Assembly: GCA_902615445.1 (NCBI GenBank)
Contig: CACMOQ010000006.1
Location: forward strand, 1 to 64,000
Direction: 5' to 3'
Length of the DNA: 64,000 nucleotides
From: an uncultured Pelagibacteraceae bacterium
Lineage (GTDB): Bacteria > Pseudomonadota > Alphaproteobacteria > Pelagibacterales > Pelagibacteraceae
Shown: positions 44,518 to 52,700 of the stretch, piece after piece
Numbering within the stretch: position 1 is the stretch's first letter
Layout of the letters: each line of letters starts with the position of its first letter
Notes under the pieces: generated by a model
Told to the model about the DNA's origin: nothing
The model's input: the letters and a program-made list of their open reading frames with translations, nothing else
The model's database searches: none
Program-made: the position numbers and the translations under genes

Positions 44518-45717
44518 ATGAAAATATTGTGTATATTATACGATGATCCTAAAGGAGGGATGCCAAAATCCTACGCTTTATCAGAACTACCAAAAATAGA
44601 GAAATATCCAGATGGAATGACGCTTCCTTCGCCTAAAGGAAGAGATTACACACCGGGTCAATTACTTGGATGTGTGTCAGGTGAACTTGGTTTAAGAAAG
44701 TTTTTAGAAAGTAATGGACATGAATTTGTTGTTACAAATAGTAAAGATGGAGAAGGTTGTGAAGCAGATAAACATATAGTTGATGCAGATATAGTTATTT
44801 CTCAGCCATTTTTTCCTTATTATTTAACAAAAGAGAGAATTGCCAAAGCCAAAAATTTAAAAATGGCAATAACAGCAGGTATAGGATCAGATCACGTTGA
44901 TTTACAAGCCGCAATGGATAACAAAATTGACGTTGTTGAAGTAACTTACTGCAACTCGAGATCTGTTGCTGAACACATTGTTATGATGATTGTTTCAATG
45001 GTAAGAGATTACCACAATCAACATAGAATTGTTAATGACGGTGGCTGGAATATCGCTGATGCCGTTCAAAGATCATATGATGTTGAAGGTATGCACATTG
45101 GCACTGTAGCAGCTGGAAGAATTGGATTAGATGCTTTAAGAAAAATGAAACCATTTGATACACATTTGCACTATTTTGATAGACACAGGTTGCCTGAAAG
45201 TGTTGAGAAAGAACTTAACTTAACATTTCACGAAACTGTGGAGTCTATGGTCAAAGTTTGTGATGTAGTAACAATTAATTGTCCACTTCATCCAGAGACT
45301 GAAAACTTATTTGACGATGCTATGATAAGTAAAATGAAAAAAGGTGCTTACATAGTAAATACCGCTAGAGGTAAAATTTGTAATCGTGATGCAATTGCAA
45401 AAGCTCTAAAGAGTGGTCAGTTGAGTGGTTATGCAGGAGATGTTTGGTTTCCTCAACCAGCACCAAATGATCACGTATGGAGAAGCATGCCCAATCATGG
45501 TATGACACCTCACACTTCTGGTACATCTTTAACAGCGCAATCAAGATATGCAGATGGTGTTAGGGAAATATTGGAATGTTTCTTCGATGGTAAAGAAATT
45601 AGAAATCAATATCTTATTGTAAAGGATGGTCAGCTTGCAGGTATGGGAGCTCACTCTTACAGTAAAGGTTCTGCAACTGGTGGTTCAGAAGAAGCAGCTA
45701 AATATAAGAAAAAATAA
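44518..45717 (+). CDS. fdh: NAD-dependent formate dehydrogenase
   Basis: Oxidises formate to CO2 with reduction of NAD, the last step of C1 dissimilation. 399 aa of the D-2-hydroxyacid dehydrogenase superfamily, with FDH-specific features: long N-terminal region (YDDPKGGMPKSYALSELPKI), FFPYYLTKERIAKA, AITAGIGSDHVDLQAA, GTVAAGRIGLDALRKM (NAD loop), NTARGKICNRDAI and HTSGTSLTAQSRYA, whose His is catalytic. Metal-free and single-subunit, unlike the Mo-dependent enzymes. A hairpin terminator follows at 45730-45769. It supports energy generation from one-carbon compounds, as known for SAR11. Confidence 0.95.
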   Translation: MKILCILYDDPKGGMPKSYALSELPKIEKYPDGMTLPSPKGRDYTPGQLLGCVSGELGLRKFLESNGHEFVVTNSKDGEGCEADKHIVDADIVISQPFFPYYLTKERIAKAKNLKMAITAGIGSDHVDLQAAMDNKIDVVEVTYCNSRSVAEHIVMMIVSMVRDYHNQHRIVNDGGWNIADAVQRSYDVEGMHIGTVAAGRIGLDALRKMKPFDTHLHYFDRHRLPESVEKELNLTFHETVESMVKVCDVVTINCPLHPETENLFDDAMISKMKKGAYIVNTARGKICNRDAIAKALKSGQLSGYAGDVWFPQPAPNDHVWRSMPNHGMTPHTSGTSLTAQSRYADGVREILECFFDGKEIRNQYLIVKDGQLAGMGAHSYSKGSATGGSEEAAKYKKK

Positions 45718-45729
45718 ATTCTTTTTACA

Positions 45730-45769
45730 TTATTAAAGGTAAGCTACATCACGTAGCTACCTTTAATAA
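45730..45769 (+). terminator. Long stem-loop terminator after fdh
   Basis: TTATTAAAGGTAAGCTAC pairs with GTAGCTACCTTTAATAA through a 5-nt loop (ATCAC), 17 pairs with one bulged A. It lies 12 bp after the fdh stop in the 89-bp spacer before msrA. It has no long U-tract on the plus side and could act in either direction. It is the clearest hairpin terminator candidate seen in the window. Confidence 0.8.
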
Positions 45770-45806
45770 CATAGACTTAGCGTAAATTTTTTGTATATGA
45801 TAATTT

Positions 45807-46382
45807 ATGCGATTGTTAATTTTTTTAATCATTAACTTCTTTTTTATTTTTTCTTCTTTAGCTGATCAAAAAGAAAGAGCCTACTTTGCGGGTGGTTGTT
45901 TCTGGTGTGTTGAAGAGTCTTTTGAAAAACTTAATGGTGTAGAGGAGGTTTTTTCTGGTTATTCAGGTGGTACCACTGAAAATCCTACTTATAAAGAAGT
46001 AACGTACGGTAATACTGGGCATTTTGAGGTTGTTGAAATTATTTATGACAAGGAAATTATTTCATATGAAGAATTGCTAGATAACTTTTGGATAAATATA
46101 GATCCTTTTGATGCCTACGGTCAATTTTGTGATAAAGGATATAGCTACAGGTCAGTTGCTTTTTATCAAAATAGTAGTGAAAAGAATTTAATTGAGAAAA
46201 GTATACTTAAACTTGAAAAAAAATTTAATAAAAAAGTTGTCACTTATGTTAGAAAATTTGATAAGTTTTTTATGGCAGAAACTCGTCATCAAAATTATTA
46301 TAAAGAATATTTATTAAATTATGTAGCTTATAAAAAGGCATGTAGAAGGGAAGAGATTTTAAAAAGAATTTGGAGTAAATAG
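45807..46382 (+). CDS. msrA: Peptide methionine sulfoxide reductase MsrA, probably exported
   Basis: Reduces methionine-S-sulfoxide in proteins. 191 aa with the catalytic motif AGGCFWCVEESF near residue 30, and YRSVAFYQN and ETRHQNYY later. A hydrophobic N-terminal segment (LLIFLIINFFFIFSSLA) ahead of the fold reads as a signal peptide, so a periplasmic form is likely. No MsrB domain is fused. selO follows 6 bp downstream. Confidence 0.93.
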   Translation: MRLLIFLIINFFFIFSSLADQKERAYFAGGCFWCVEESFEKLNGVEEVFSGYSGGTTENPTYKEVTYGNTGHFEVVEIIYDKEIISYEELLDNFWINIDPFDAYGQFCDKGYSYRSVAFYQNSSEKNLIEKSILKLEKKFNKKVVTYVRKFDKFFMAETRHQNYYKEYLLNYVAYKKACRREEILKRIWSK

Positions 46383-46388
46383 TTTTTT

Positions 46389-47843
46389 ATGAAAAATGTT
46401 TTAAATTGGAATTTTGATAATTCTTACTCTAGACTACCAGACTCATTTAAAGAAACGATTGATCCAGTAAAAGTAAAAAAACCTGAATTAGTTTTATTTA
46501 ATAAAAATTTAGCAAAGAACATAGACTTAAATTTTTCAAATATCAAAAATGAGGAGTTATCAGCATTATTTTCTGGAAATTTATTGCCCAAAAATAGCAA
46601 CTCAATTGCTCAAGCTTATGCTGGACATCAATTTGGTCATTTCACAATGCTTGGCGATGGAAGAGCAGTTTTAATTGGCGAACATCTATCTAAAAATAAA
46701 AAAAGGTATGATATTCAATTTAAAGGTTCGGGTAAAACTGCTTTTTCAAGAAACGGTGATGGTAGGGCAGCTTTAGGTCCAATGTTAAGAGAATACATTA
46801 TTAGTGAATCGATGCATCACCTAAATATACCAACTACAAGGAGTTTAGCAGTTGTAAAGACCGGTGAAAGTGTAATAAGAGATACTGAATTAATAGGCGC
46901 TATCCTCACAAGAGTGGCATCAAGCCATATTAGAGTAGGTACTTTTCAATATATTGCTGCGAGGAAAAATGAGAATGAACTTAAAATGCTTTTGGAGCAC
47001 GTTATTAAAAGGCATTATCCAAATATTGATGGAGCTGGTAATAAATCAATAGAACTTCTTAAAATCGTTTTAGAAAAACAAGTTGATTTAGTTGTACACT
47101 GGATGAGAGTTGGTTTTATTCATGGGGTGATGAATACTGACAATATGAGTATTTCGGGTGAGACAATAGATTATGGACCATGTGCTTTCATGGATGTTTA
47201 TGATCCTAAGACTGTTTTTAGTTCAATTGATAGAAGTGGTAGATACGCATACTGCAACCAGCCTGTTATCACAAAATGGAACCTAGCAAGGTTTGCCGAA
47301 TGTCTTATACCTTTAATTGATAAAGATCAAAATAATGCAATTAAAATAGCTACAGAAATCATAAATTCATTTGAAAAAAAATATGAGGAAAAATGGCTTA
47401 ATATGATGAGAGATAAGCTCGGATTATTCGGAGATGAAAAAAATGACCAATCTTTAATTTTAGATCTACTAACTTGGATGCATGAAGTCAAAGCTGATTA
47501 CACCAATACTTTTTGTTATTTAATGGGTGAAAAAATTGAGTTGAAAAAATATTATGAAGATAAAAGATTTCTAAATTGGACGGAAAGATGGAAAAATAGA
47601 CAGAAATTGAGTAATAATTCACCCGAAAAATACTTACAACTAATGAAAAGCGTCAACCCACAAGTAATTCCACGTAATCATAAAGTTGAGGAGGTAATTG
47701 ATGCAGCAAACCAGAATGATTTTCAGCCATTAAAAAAATTAATCGACATATTATCTAAACCTTATCTTCAAAATCAAAAAATTATTGAATATCAATTACC
47801 TTCTGATCAAAAAGAAAAATATCAAACTTTTTGTGGAACTTAA
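46389..47843 (+). CDS. selO: Protein adenylyltransferase SelO (YdiU/UPF0061)
   Basis: Pseudokinase-fold enzyme that AMPylates protein hydroxyls. 484 aa starting NWNFDNSYSRLPDSF with GDGRAVLIGEHL, KGSGKTAFSRNGDGRAALGPMLREYI (nucleotide-binding region), HGVMNTDNMSISGETIDYGPCAFM (catalytic/metal Asp region) and the C-terminal YQTFCGT. The Cys near the end takes the place of the selenocysteine of eukaryotic SelO. SelO is linked to oxidative stress in bacteria. It is coupled to msrA and abuts a convergent DAO gene with no spacer. Confidence 0.95.
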   Translation: MKNVLNWNFDNSYSRLPDSFKETIDPVKVKKPELVLFNKNLAKNIDLNFSNIKNEELSALFSGNLLPKNSNSIAQAYAGHQFGHFTMLGDGRAVLIGEHLSKNKKRYDIQFKGSGKTAFSRNGDGRAALGPMLREYIISESMHHLNIPTTRSLAVVKTGESVIRDTELIGAILTRVASSHIRVGTFQYIAARKNENELKMLLEHVIKRHYPNIDGAGNKSIELLKIVLEKQVDLVVHWMRVGFIHGVMNTDNMSISGETIDYGPCAFMDVYDPKTVFSSIDRSGRYAYCNQPVITKWNLARFAECLIPLIDKDQNNAIKIATEIINSFEKKYEEKWLNMMRDKLGLFGDEKNDQSLILDLLTWMHEVKADYTNTFCYLMGEKIELKKYYEDKRFLNWTERWKNRQKLSNNSPEKYLQLMKSVNPQVIPRNHKVEEVIDAANQNDFQPLKKLIDILSKPYLQNQKIIEYQLPSDQKEKYQTFCGT

Positions 47844-48947
47844 TCAAAGGACATAAGGTTCATGTCTTGCTTTTTTTCCTAAAACCCTTTCTACTGCCAT
47901 ATTTGAAATATCAATTGATTGATACGAACCAGTCGTAATTAATTCTGTTAACGCTCTTCCAATACCAGGTGCTTGCATTAAGCCTCTTCCTGTAAATCCA
48001 GTAGCTAAATAAACATTGTCAAATTTTGGATGTTTCCCAACTACAGCATTATTATCTAATCTGTTACAATCATAATATCCAGCCCATCCACCAGTTAATT
48101 TAAGTTCTTCAAATGCTGGTACTCTTTTAGCAAGAGCAGGCCACACCAATTCTTCAAAATCATTCCAAGCAGGTTCTAAATCCTTAGCATCAAATACAGA
48201 TTTAGGTGATCCTGCTAAATACTCTTTACCCTCTGGTCTCCAGTAAACTCCAGTTGTTAGATCTCCTGTTAATGGCATTTCAGGAATATGTTTTGGGCAC
48301 TTAACCCTAAATACTGTGTGTTTTTGAGGCTCTACTGGAATATCTTCTAATAATTCTTTAGTCCAACATCCTGCGGCAGAGATAATTGTTTTGGCTTTAA
48401 TTTCTGAGATTGATTTTACCTTTCCCTTTATAAAATTTGCACCTAATTCGATAGCTTTACTTTTCAAAGCACTATGAAACATAAATGGATCTATCCACCC
48501 TTCACTTTGATTATCCGTAAAGGTAGCTGTTTCAATCCCATCACTATTAATATAAGGGAAAAACTTCATTAGTTCTGAACCTTTTATGTTTTTAGTTCCA
48601 GCCTCACAAGCTTTATGATTTTCAAGTGCTTTGTATTGTTCCTCTGCATGCTCTGGACCAAACATTAATAAATATCCGTTGGTTACCATGCTTGCTGTAG
48701 GTTTAGGATTTTTTTTTGTTTTTAATAACTCTGAAATTTGAAAAATAAACTCTCTAGCAAACTTTCCAAGTAAAATATTTTCCGTTTGATAGAACTGTCT
48801 TCTAAAACCACCTAAAGATAAAGGGAAAGACGCAGATTTATAAGACGGATCTCTTTCAATTACTTTTACTTTTCTTCCTTCTTTTGACAGAAAATAAGCA
48901 GCTGATGTACCTATTATTCCACCACCAATTATAACAACATCATCCAT
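47844..48947 (-). CDS. DAO-family FAD-dependent oxidoreductase
   Basis: 367 aa. The N-terminal Rossmann loop VVIIGGGIIGTSAAYFLS binds FAD. The middle (SFPLSLGGFRRQFYQTENILLG) and the C-terminal NVYLATGFTGRGLMQAPGIGRALTEL are those of sarcosine oxidase/FOXRED1-like members of the D-amino acid oxidase family. It may oxidise N-methylated glycines or another amine. ThiO-type glycine oxidase is less likely because thiG and thiS are elsewhere and the sequence is nearer FOXRED1. It is followed, in transcription order, by nothing on its strand, since convergent selO abuts it. TspO lies 1 bp upstream. Confidence 0.82.
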   Translation of the reverse strand: MDDVVIIGGGIIGTSAAYFLSKEGRKVKVIERDPSYKSASFPLSLGGFRRQFYQTENILLGKFAREFIFQISELLKTKKNPKPTASMVTNGYLLMFGPEHAEEQYKALENHKACEAGTKNIKGSELMKFFPYINSDGIETATFTDNQSEGWIDPFMFHSALKSKAIELGANFIKGKVKSISEIKAKTIISAAGCWTKELLEDIPVEPQKHTVFRVKCPKHIPEMPLTGDLTTGVYWRPEGKEYLAGSPKSVFDAKDLEPAWNDFEELVWPALAKRVPAFEELKLTGGWAGYYDCNRLDNNAVVGKHPKFDNVYLATGFTGRGLMQAPGIGRALTELITTGSYQSIDISNMAVERVLGKKARHEPYVL

Positions 48948-48948
48948 T

Positions 48949-49416
48949 TTAATTTAATAGAAACAAGTTAAAGTTAAGAAATAAAGCATAGCTGCACCAA
49001 AGTAAATATGGAATCATGAGATAATAGCTCACTAAATTGACACGTTTAAACCTCAAAATAAGAACAATTATAAAAATAATTAAGATCACCAAAACAATCA
49101 TTGCTAAAAAAATTTGATGGAGACCAAAAAAAACAATACTCCAAGTTGTATTAATAATGATATGAAGAAAATAAATGTAAACAGTATTCGTGTCTTTGTT
49201 TTTACAATGCCAGAATATCCATATAGCAAAGGTCATCATTAAATATAAACTTGTCCAAACAGGTGCAAAAACCCAGTCTGGAGGATTATAATTTGATTTA
49301 ATTATCTGAGAATACCAGGGCTCTTTATAATTAATTGTAGTAAATGCACCTATAAATGATGCCGAAAAGGTAATTATTAGAAAAAACATGAATGATAAAA
49401 ATTTATTTTTTAACAT
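48949..49416 (-). CDS. tspO: TspO/MBR family membrane protein
   Basis: 155 aa with five hydrophobic segments. The signature NPPDWVFAPVWTSLYLMM lies near residues 43-60. TspO proteins bind porphyrins and tetrapyrroles, and in bacteria they are tied to light or oxidative stress responses. The DAO gene begins 1 bp downstream, so they share a transcript. It is divergent from the SDR gene at a spacing of 23 bp. Confidence 0.9.
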   Translation of the reverse strand: MLKNKFLSFMFFLIITFSASFIGAFTTINYKEPWYSQIIKSNYNPPDWVFAPVWTSLYLMMTFAIWIFWHCKNKDTNTVYIYFLHIIINTTWSIVFFGLHQIFLAMIVLVILIIFIIVLILRFKRVNLVSYYLMIPYLLWCSYALFLNFNLFLLN

Positions 49417-49439
49417 TTAAGTATTATACATTTTAAATA

Positions 49440-50201
49440 ATGAATAAAAAAACAATTTGGATAACTGGTGGAAGCACAGGTATTGGAAAAGCATTAGCAA
49501 TAAAATTTGCTAATGAGGGTTGGAATGTTGCTATATCTGCAAGAAGAGAGAGTCTTCTTAAAGAAATTGCAGAGAATCACCAAAATATAAGCTCGTTTCC
49601 ATTAGATGTCACAGACAAATCAAAATGTTATGAAGTATTTAAAGATATTATTAAAAAGTATGAAAATATTGATATTTGTTTTTTTTCAACTGGAACATGG
49701 GATCCAAAAAAAGAAAAGGATATCGATGTAGATCAAATAGAAAATGTGTTTAAAGTGAATTTTTTTGGAACTTTAAATAGTATTAAAAGTGTAGAAAAAT
49801 ATTTTAAAGATAAAAAAAATGGTACAATAAGTATAGTTTCATCCATAGCAGGATATAGAGGTTTACCAAACTCAACAGGTTATGGACCATCAAAATCGGC
49901 ATTAAACAATCTTGCTGAAAGTTTATATTTTGATTTTGGTAGATCAAATGTACGTATTTGTTTAGTTTCGCCAGGATTTATTAAAACACCCATGACAGAT
50001 AAAAATGATTTTAAAATGCCTTTTTTAAAAACAACTGAATATGCAGCAGAAAAAATCTATGATGGCCTAGTAAATAAAAAAGTTTTTGAAATTCATTTTC
50101 CTAAATCTTTAACTATTTTACTTAAAATATTTAGTTTTTTACCAAGTAAAGTTTATTTTGGTTTAGTAGGAAGAATGACCAAATATCAAAAGAAAAATTA
50201 A
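49440..50201 (+). CDS. SDR-family oxidoreductase
   Basis: 253 aa with IWITGGSTGIGKALAIKFA (cofactor loop), a variable CFFSTGTWD segment in place of NNAG, catalytic Ser in IVSSIAGYRG and YGPSKSALNN for Tyr/Lys. The C-terminal segment (SLTILLKIFSFLPSKVYFG) is hydrophobic, suggesting membrane association. SDRs of this type occur with the FAD oxidoreductase-DUF1365-Cfa group in other proteobacteria; here that group is convergent and the stops overlap by 4 nt. The substrate is unknown. Confidence 0.83.
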   Translation: MNKKTIWITGGSTGIGKALAIKFANEGWNVAISARRESLLKEIAENHQNISSFPLDVTDKSKCYEVFKDIIKKYENIDICFFSTGTWDPKKEKDIDVDQIENVFKVNFFGTLNSIKSVEKYFKDKKNGTISIVSSIAGYRGLPNSTGYGPSKSALNNLAESLYFDFGRSNVRICLVSPGFIKTPMTDKNDFKMPFLKTTEYAAEKIYDGLVNKKVFEIHFPKSLTILLKIFSFLPSKVYFGLVGRMTKYQKKN

Positions 50202-50746
50202 TCTTTTACAAACACCACTGTCAATTCAGCAACCTTAAAACCAAATTTAGTCATAGTGGCTCTATTTATAGCTACTCGATCATCTTGTTTGAAAATCCAA
50301 TCGTCAAAAGTGATTTTAATTTCTTTTCCTTTCACTGGAACTAATAAAACATATTCAAATTTAAATGCAGGTCCGTATGAAAATCCTTTTGCTTTTCCTA
50401 CAACATCACCTGCAGTACCTTCATAATTATTTTCATCAATTTTTGTTATCTGCCATTGTCTTGTTTGAATTTCACCATCGTCCCAATTAAATTTTTCATC
50501 AAGAATTAATTTTTTTCCATCCCATTTTCCATCCAAATCAGCAGAAAATTGTCTTGTTACTTTACCAGATCTATTTTGAAGCACACCCCACGCTTTAACG
50601 TTACCAGACAAGTAATTTTCAATAATTAATCTTGGCTCTTTATTTTTAAAATCTTCTGGTTTCATTGCGCTATTTTTTGAACAGCTTGTAGTTAAGATTA
50701 AAGGAATTATCAATAAAATTGATTTGATTAATTTAGAGAATTTCAT
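50198..50746 (-). CDS. DUF3833 family lipoprotein
   Basis: 182 aa starting with a lipoprotein signal, LLIIPLILTTSCSKN, with the lipobox Cys at about residue 22. The remainder is the DUF3833 domain: LSGNVKAWGVLQNRSGKVTRQFSADLDG, WDGKKLILDEKFNWDDGE, GDVVGKAKGFSYGPAFKFEY, probably a lipocalin-like beta barrel. Unknown function. It recurs with Cfa, DUF1365 and the FAD protein, so it may act in lipid modification at the membrane. The Cfa gene ends 14 bp upstream. Confidence 0.87.
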   Translation of the reverse strand: MKFSKLIKSILLIIPLILTTSCSKNSAMKPEDFKNKEPRLIIENYLSGNVKAWGVLQNRSGKVTRQFSADLDGKWDGKKLILDEKFNWDDGEIQTRQWQITKIDENNYEGTAGDVVGKAKGFSYGPAFKFEYVLLVPVKGKEIKITFDDWIFKQDDRVAINRATMTKFGFKVAELTVVFVKD

Positions 50747-50760
50747 AAATCACCTATTAT

Positions 50761-51939
50761 TTATTTGTTTTGTAAAGAAAACTGAATTAAGTCAATATTT
50801 TTAGATTTAAATCCTGCTTCACAATAGCATAAGTAAAATTCCCACATTCTTTTGAAAGTTAAGTCAAATCCCTGTTTTTTGATTAAGTCCCATTTATTGA
50901 TAAATTCATCTCTCCACATAGATAGAGTGTTTGAATAATGGTCTGCATAGGATTCATAAGATTTAATTGTTAAATCATTTTGAGATATATATTTATCAAT
51001 ACTATTTTTATTTGGAAGAAATCCACCTGGAAAAATATATTTCTGTATAAAATCCTGCTTATTTTTATATCTTTGAAAAAGCGAGTCATCTATTGTGATA
51101 GCTTGAATAGCTGCAGTTCCACCACTTGATAAATTATTTTTTAAAGTTGTAAAATAATTTGCTAAATAATTTTGTCCGACCGCTTCAATCATTTCAATTG
51201 AGGCTATCGAATCATATTTGTAATTTATGTCTCTATAATCTTTAATCTCAACGTTGACTTTCTCATTTAAACCACATTTATGAATTCTTTGTTTGGCATA
51301 TTCATATTGTTTTTTTGAGATAGTGATACAATCTAATTTCACATCGTATTTCTTACCAAAATATTCAGCAAAACCTCCCCATCCACAACCAATCTCTAAA
51401 ACTCTATCACCATTTTTAGGCTGAATTAAATCAATTAATTTTTGATATTTGTTGTTTTGTGCATCTGACAAATTTTCTGATTTTTTATCAAAAATTGCAC
51501 TTGAGTAAGTTAATGTTTTATCAAGCCATAAAGAAAAAAATTCATTCCCTAAGTCATAGTGTTTTGCAATGTTTAGTTTACTTCTATATTTCGTGTTTTT
51601 TATAAAAATATTTCTAAAAAAGTTGATTAAAGGTAAATCTAATAATCCAGAGAATTTATGAATTTCATTTATATTCCTTGCGGTGATTTCTATAAGGTCT
51701 GATAAATTTTCAGTTTCAAATTCATCACGCATATAAGATTCTGCAAATCCAATACTGCCATTTTTTATCAAGTTAAAAGTAAAGTTAGACTTTTTTATTA
51801 TAATTTTTGATCTTAAAGATGATTCTGGATCGCCAAATTTAAAAATTTTACCATCATGATTTTTTAATTCTATAAAACCATATTTTAAATTTTTTAGTTT
51901 ATTAAATACAATCTTATCTGATAGATTTGTTATATTCAT
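50761..51939 (-). CDS. cfa: Cfa-type SAM-dependent fatty-acyl methyltransferase
   Basis: 392 aa. N-terminal lipid-binding region (about residues 1-120), then a class I methyltransferase fold with GDRVLEIGCGWGGFAEYFGKKY (SAM motif I) and EMIEAVGQNYLANYFT. The family makes cyclopropane rings or methylates unsaturated fatty acyl chains of phospholipids. Next to DUF1365 and the FAD oxidoreductase, a branched or furan-forming lipid methylase is a reasonable alternative to plain cyclopropane synthase. Start overlaps the DUF1365 stop by one base (TAATG). Confidence 0.88.
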   Translation of the reverse strand: MNITNLSDKIVFNKLKNLKYGFIELKNHDGKIFKFGDPESSLRSKIIIKKSNFTFNLIKNGSIGFAESYMRDEFETENLSDLIEITARNINEIHKFSGLLDLPLINFFRNIFIKNTKYRSKLNIAKHYDLGNEFFSLWLDKTLTYSSAIFDKKSENLSDAQNNKYQKLIDLIQPKNGDRVLEIGCGWGGFAEYFGKKYDVKLDCITISKKQYEYAKQRIHKCGLNEKVNVEIKDYRDINYKYDSIASIEMIEAVGQNYLANYFTTLKNNLSSGGTAAIQAITIDDSLFQRYKNKQDFIQKYIFPGGFLPNKNSIDKYISQNDLTIKSYESYADHYSNTLSMWRDEFINKWDLIKKQGFDLTFKRMWEFYLCYCEAGFKSKNIDLIQFSLQNK

Positions 51940-52700
51940 TAGCTTTCAAAAGTAATATTATTTCTTATTTTTAATTTTCTCTTTAGATATTTAATTCCTT
52001 TAGTCCACAATTTAAACGCTTCAAAATGTATCGCAGAAATAATTTTAAAGGTCATTAATGGATGTTTAACGTAGGATTTTAGTAGCTCTTTTGAGTTGAA
52101 ATCTACTCTTCTGCCATCTTGAGATGCATATAGTATTTTACCCTCAGTATCATATTGATTTATAATAATTGAAATATTTTCCTTAGGTTCTAAATTTTTG
52201 AAATAGTAATTACAATTCATTTCTACAAATGGTGATACATGAAATTTTTTAGAACAATCATGTTGAATAAATTTATCATTTTCTTTAACTTTAAATATGT
52301 AAGTGTGTTGCTCATCAAATGTGTTTTTTACCTCATAAAATATAGATATTAATTTCTCATTATTGTCGTAAATATAAAAAACACTTAAAGGGTTAAAAAC
52401 ATATCCTAATATTCTTGGATAGCACAGAAGTCTAATCTTAATATCTTCAAATTGAATATTATTTAAACTTAAATTTTTTTTAACCCATTCAATTAAGGAC
52501 GAACCGTCTCTATCGCCATGATCTTTTTCAAAAAAACTAATAAGATTAAACTTATTATACGAAAAAAAATCGATTTTTTTGTCTAAACTTTCTAATTCGG
52601 ATAAATCTATTAATAATGAAAATACACTATATTTAAAGTAATGATTTTTTGGTTTAAATCTCTTATGAATTACTGTGCCGTTATAAATTGAGCTATTCAT
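51939..52700 (-). CDS. DUF1365 family protein
   Basis: 253 aa starting IYNGTVIHKRFKPKNHYFKYSVFSLLIDL, the DUF1365 N-terminal pattern, with LLCYPRILGYVFNPLSVFYIYD and an FHVSPFVEMNCNYYF segment. A role in fatty acid modification has been reported for relatives that are partners of Cfa-like enzymes in Rhodobacter, from memory and not verified here. Overlaps the upstream FAD oxidoreductase by 8 nt and the downstream cfa by one base. Confidence 0.87.
   Translation of the reverse strand: MNSSIYNGTVIHKRFKPKNHYFKYSVFSLLIDLSELESLDKKIDFFSYNKFNLISFFEKDHGDRDGSSLIEWVKKNLSLNNIQFEDIKIRLLCYPRILGYVFNPLSVFYIYDNNEKLISIFYEVKNTFDEQHTYIFKVKENDKFIQHDCSKKFHVSPFVEMNCNYYFKNLEPKENISIIINQYDTEGKILYASQDGRRVDFNSKELLKSYVKHPLMTFKIISAIHFEAFKLWTKGIKYLKRKLKIRNNITFES

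Noticed and set aside
47844-48947. DAO flavoprotein as ThiO glycine oxidase
   Set aside because: Sequence landmarks are closer to FOXRED1/sarcosine oxidase-like proteins and the gene is 40 kb from thiGS. Kept as a general DAO oxidoreductase.
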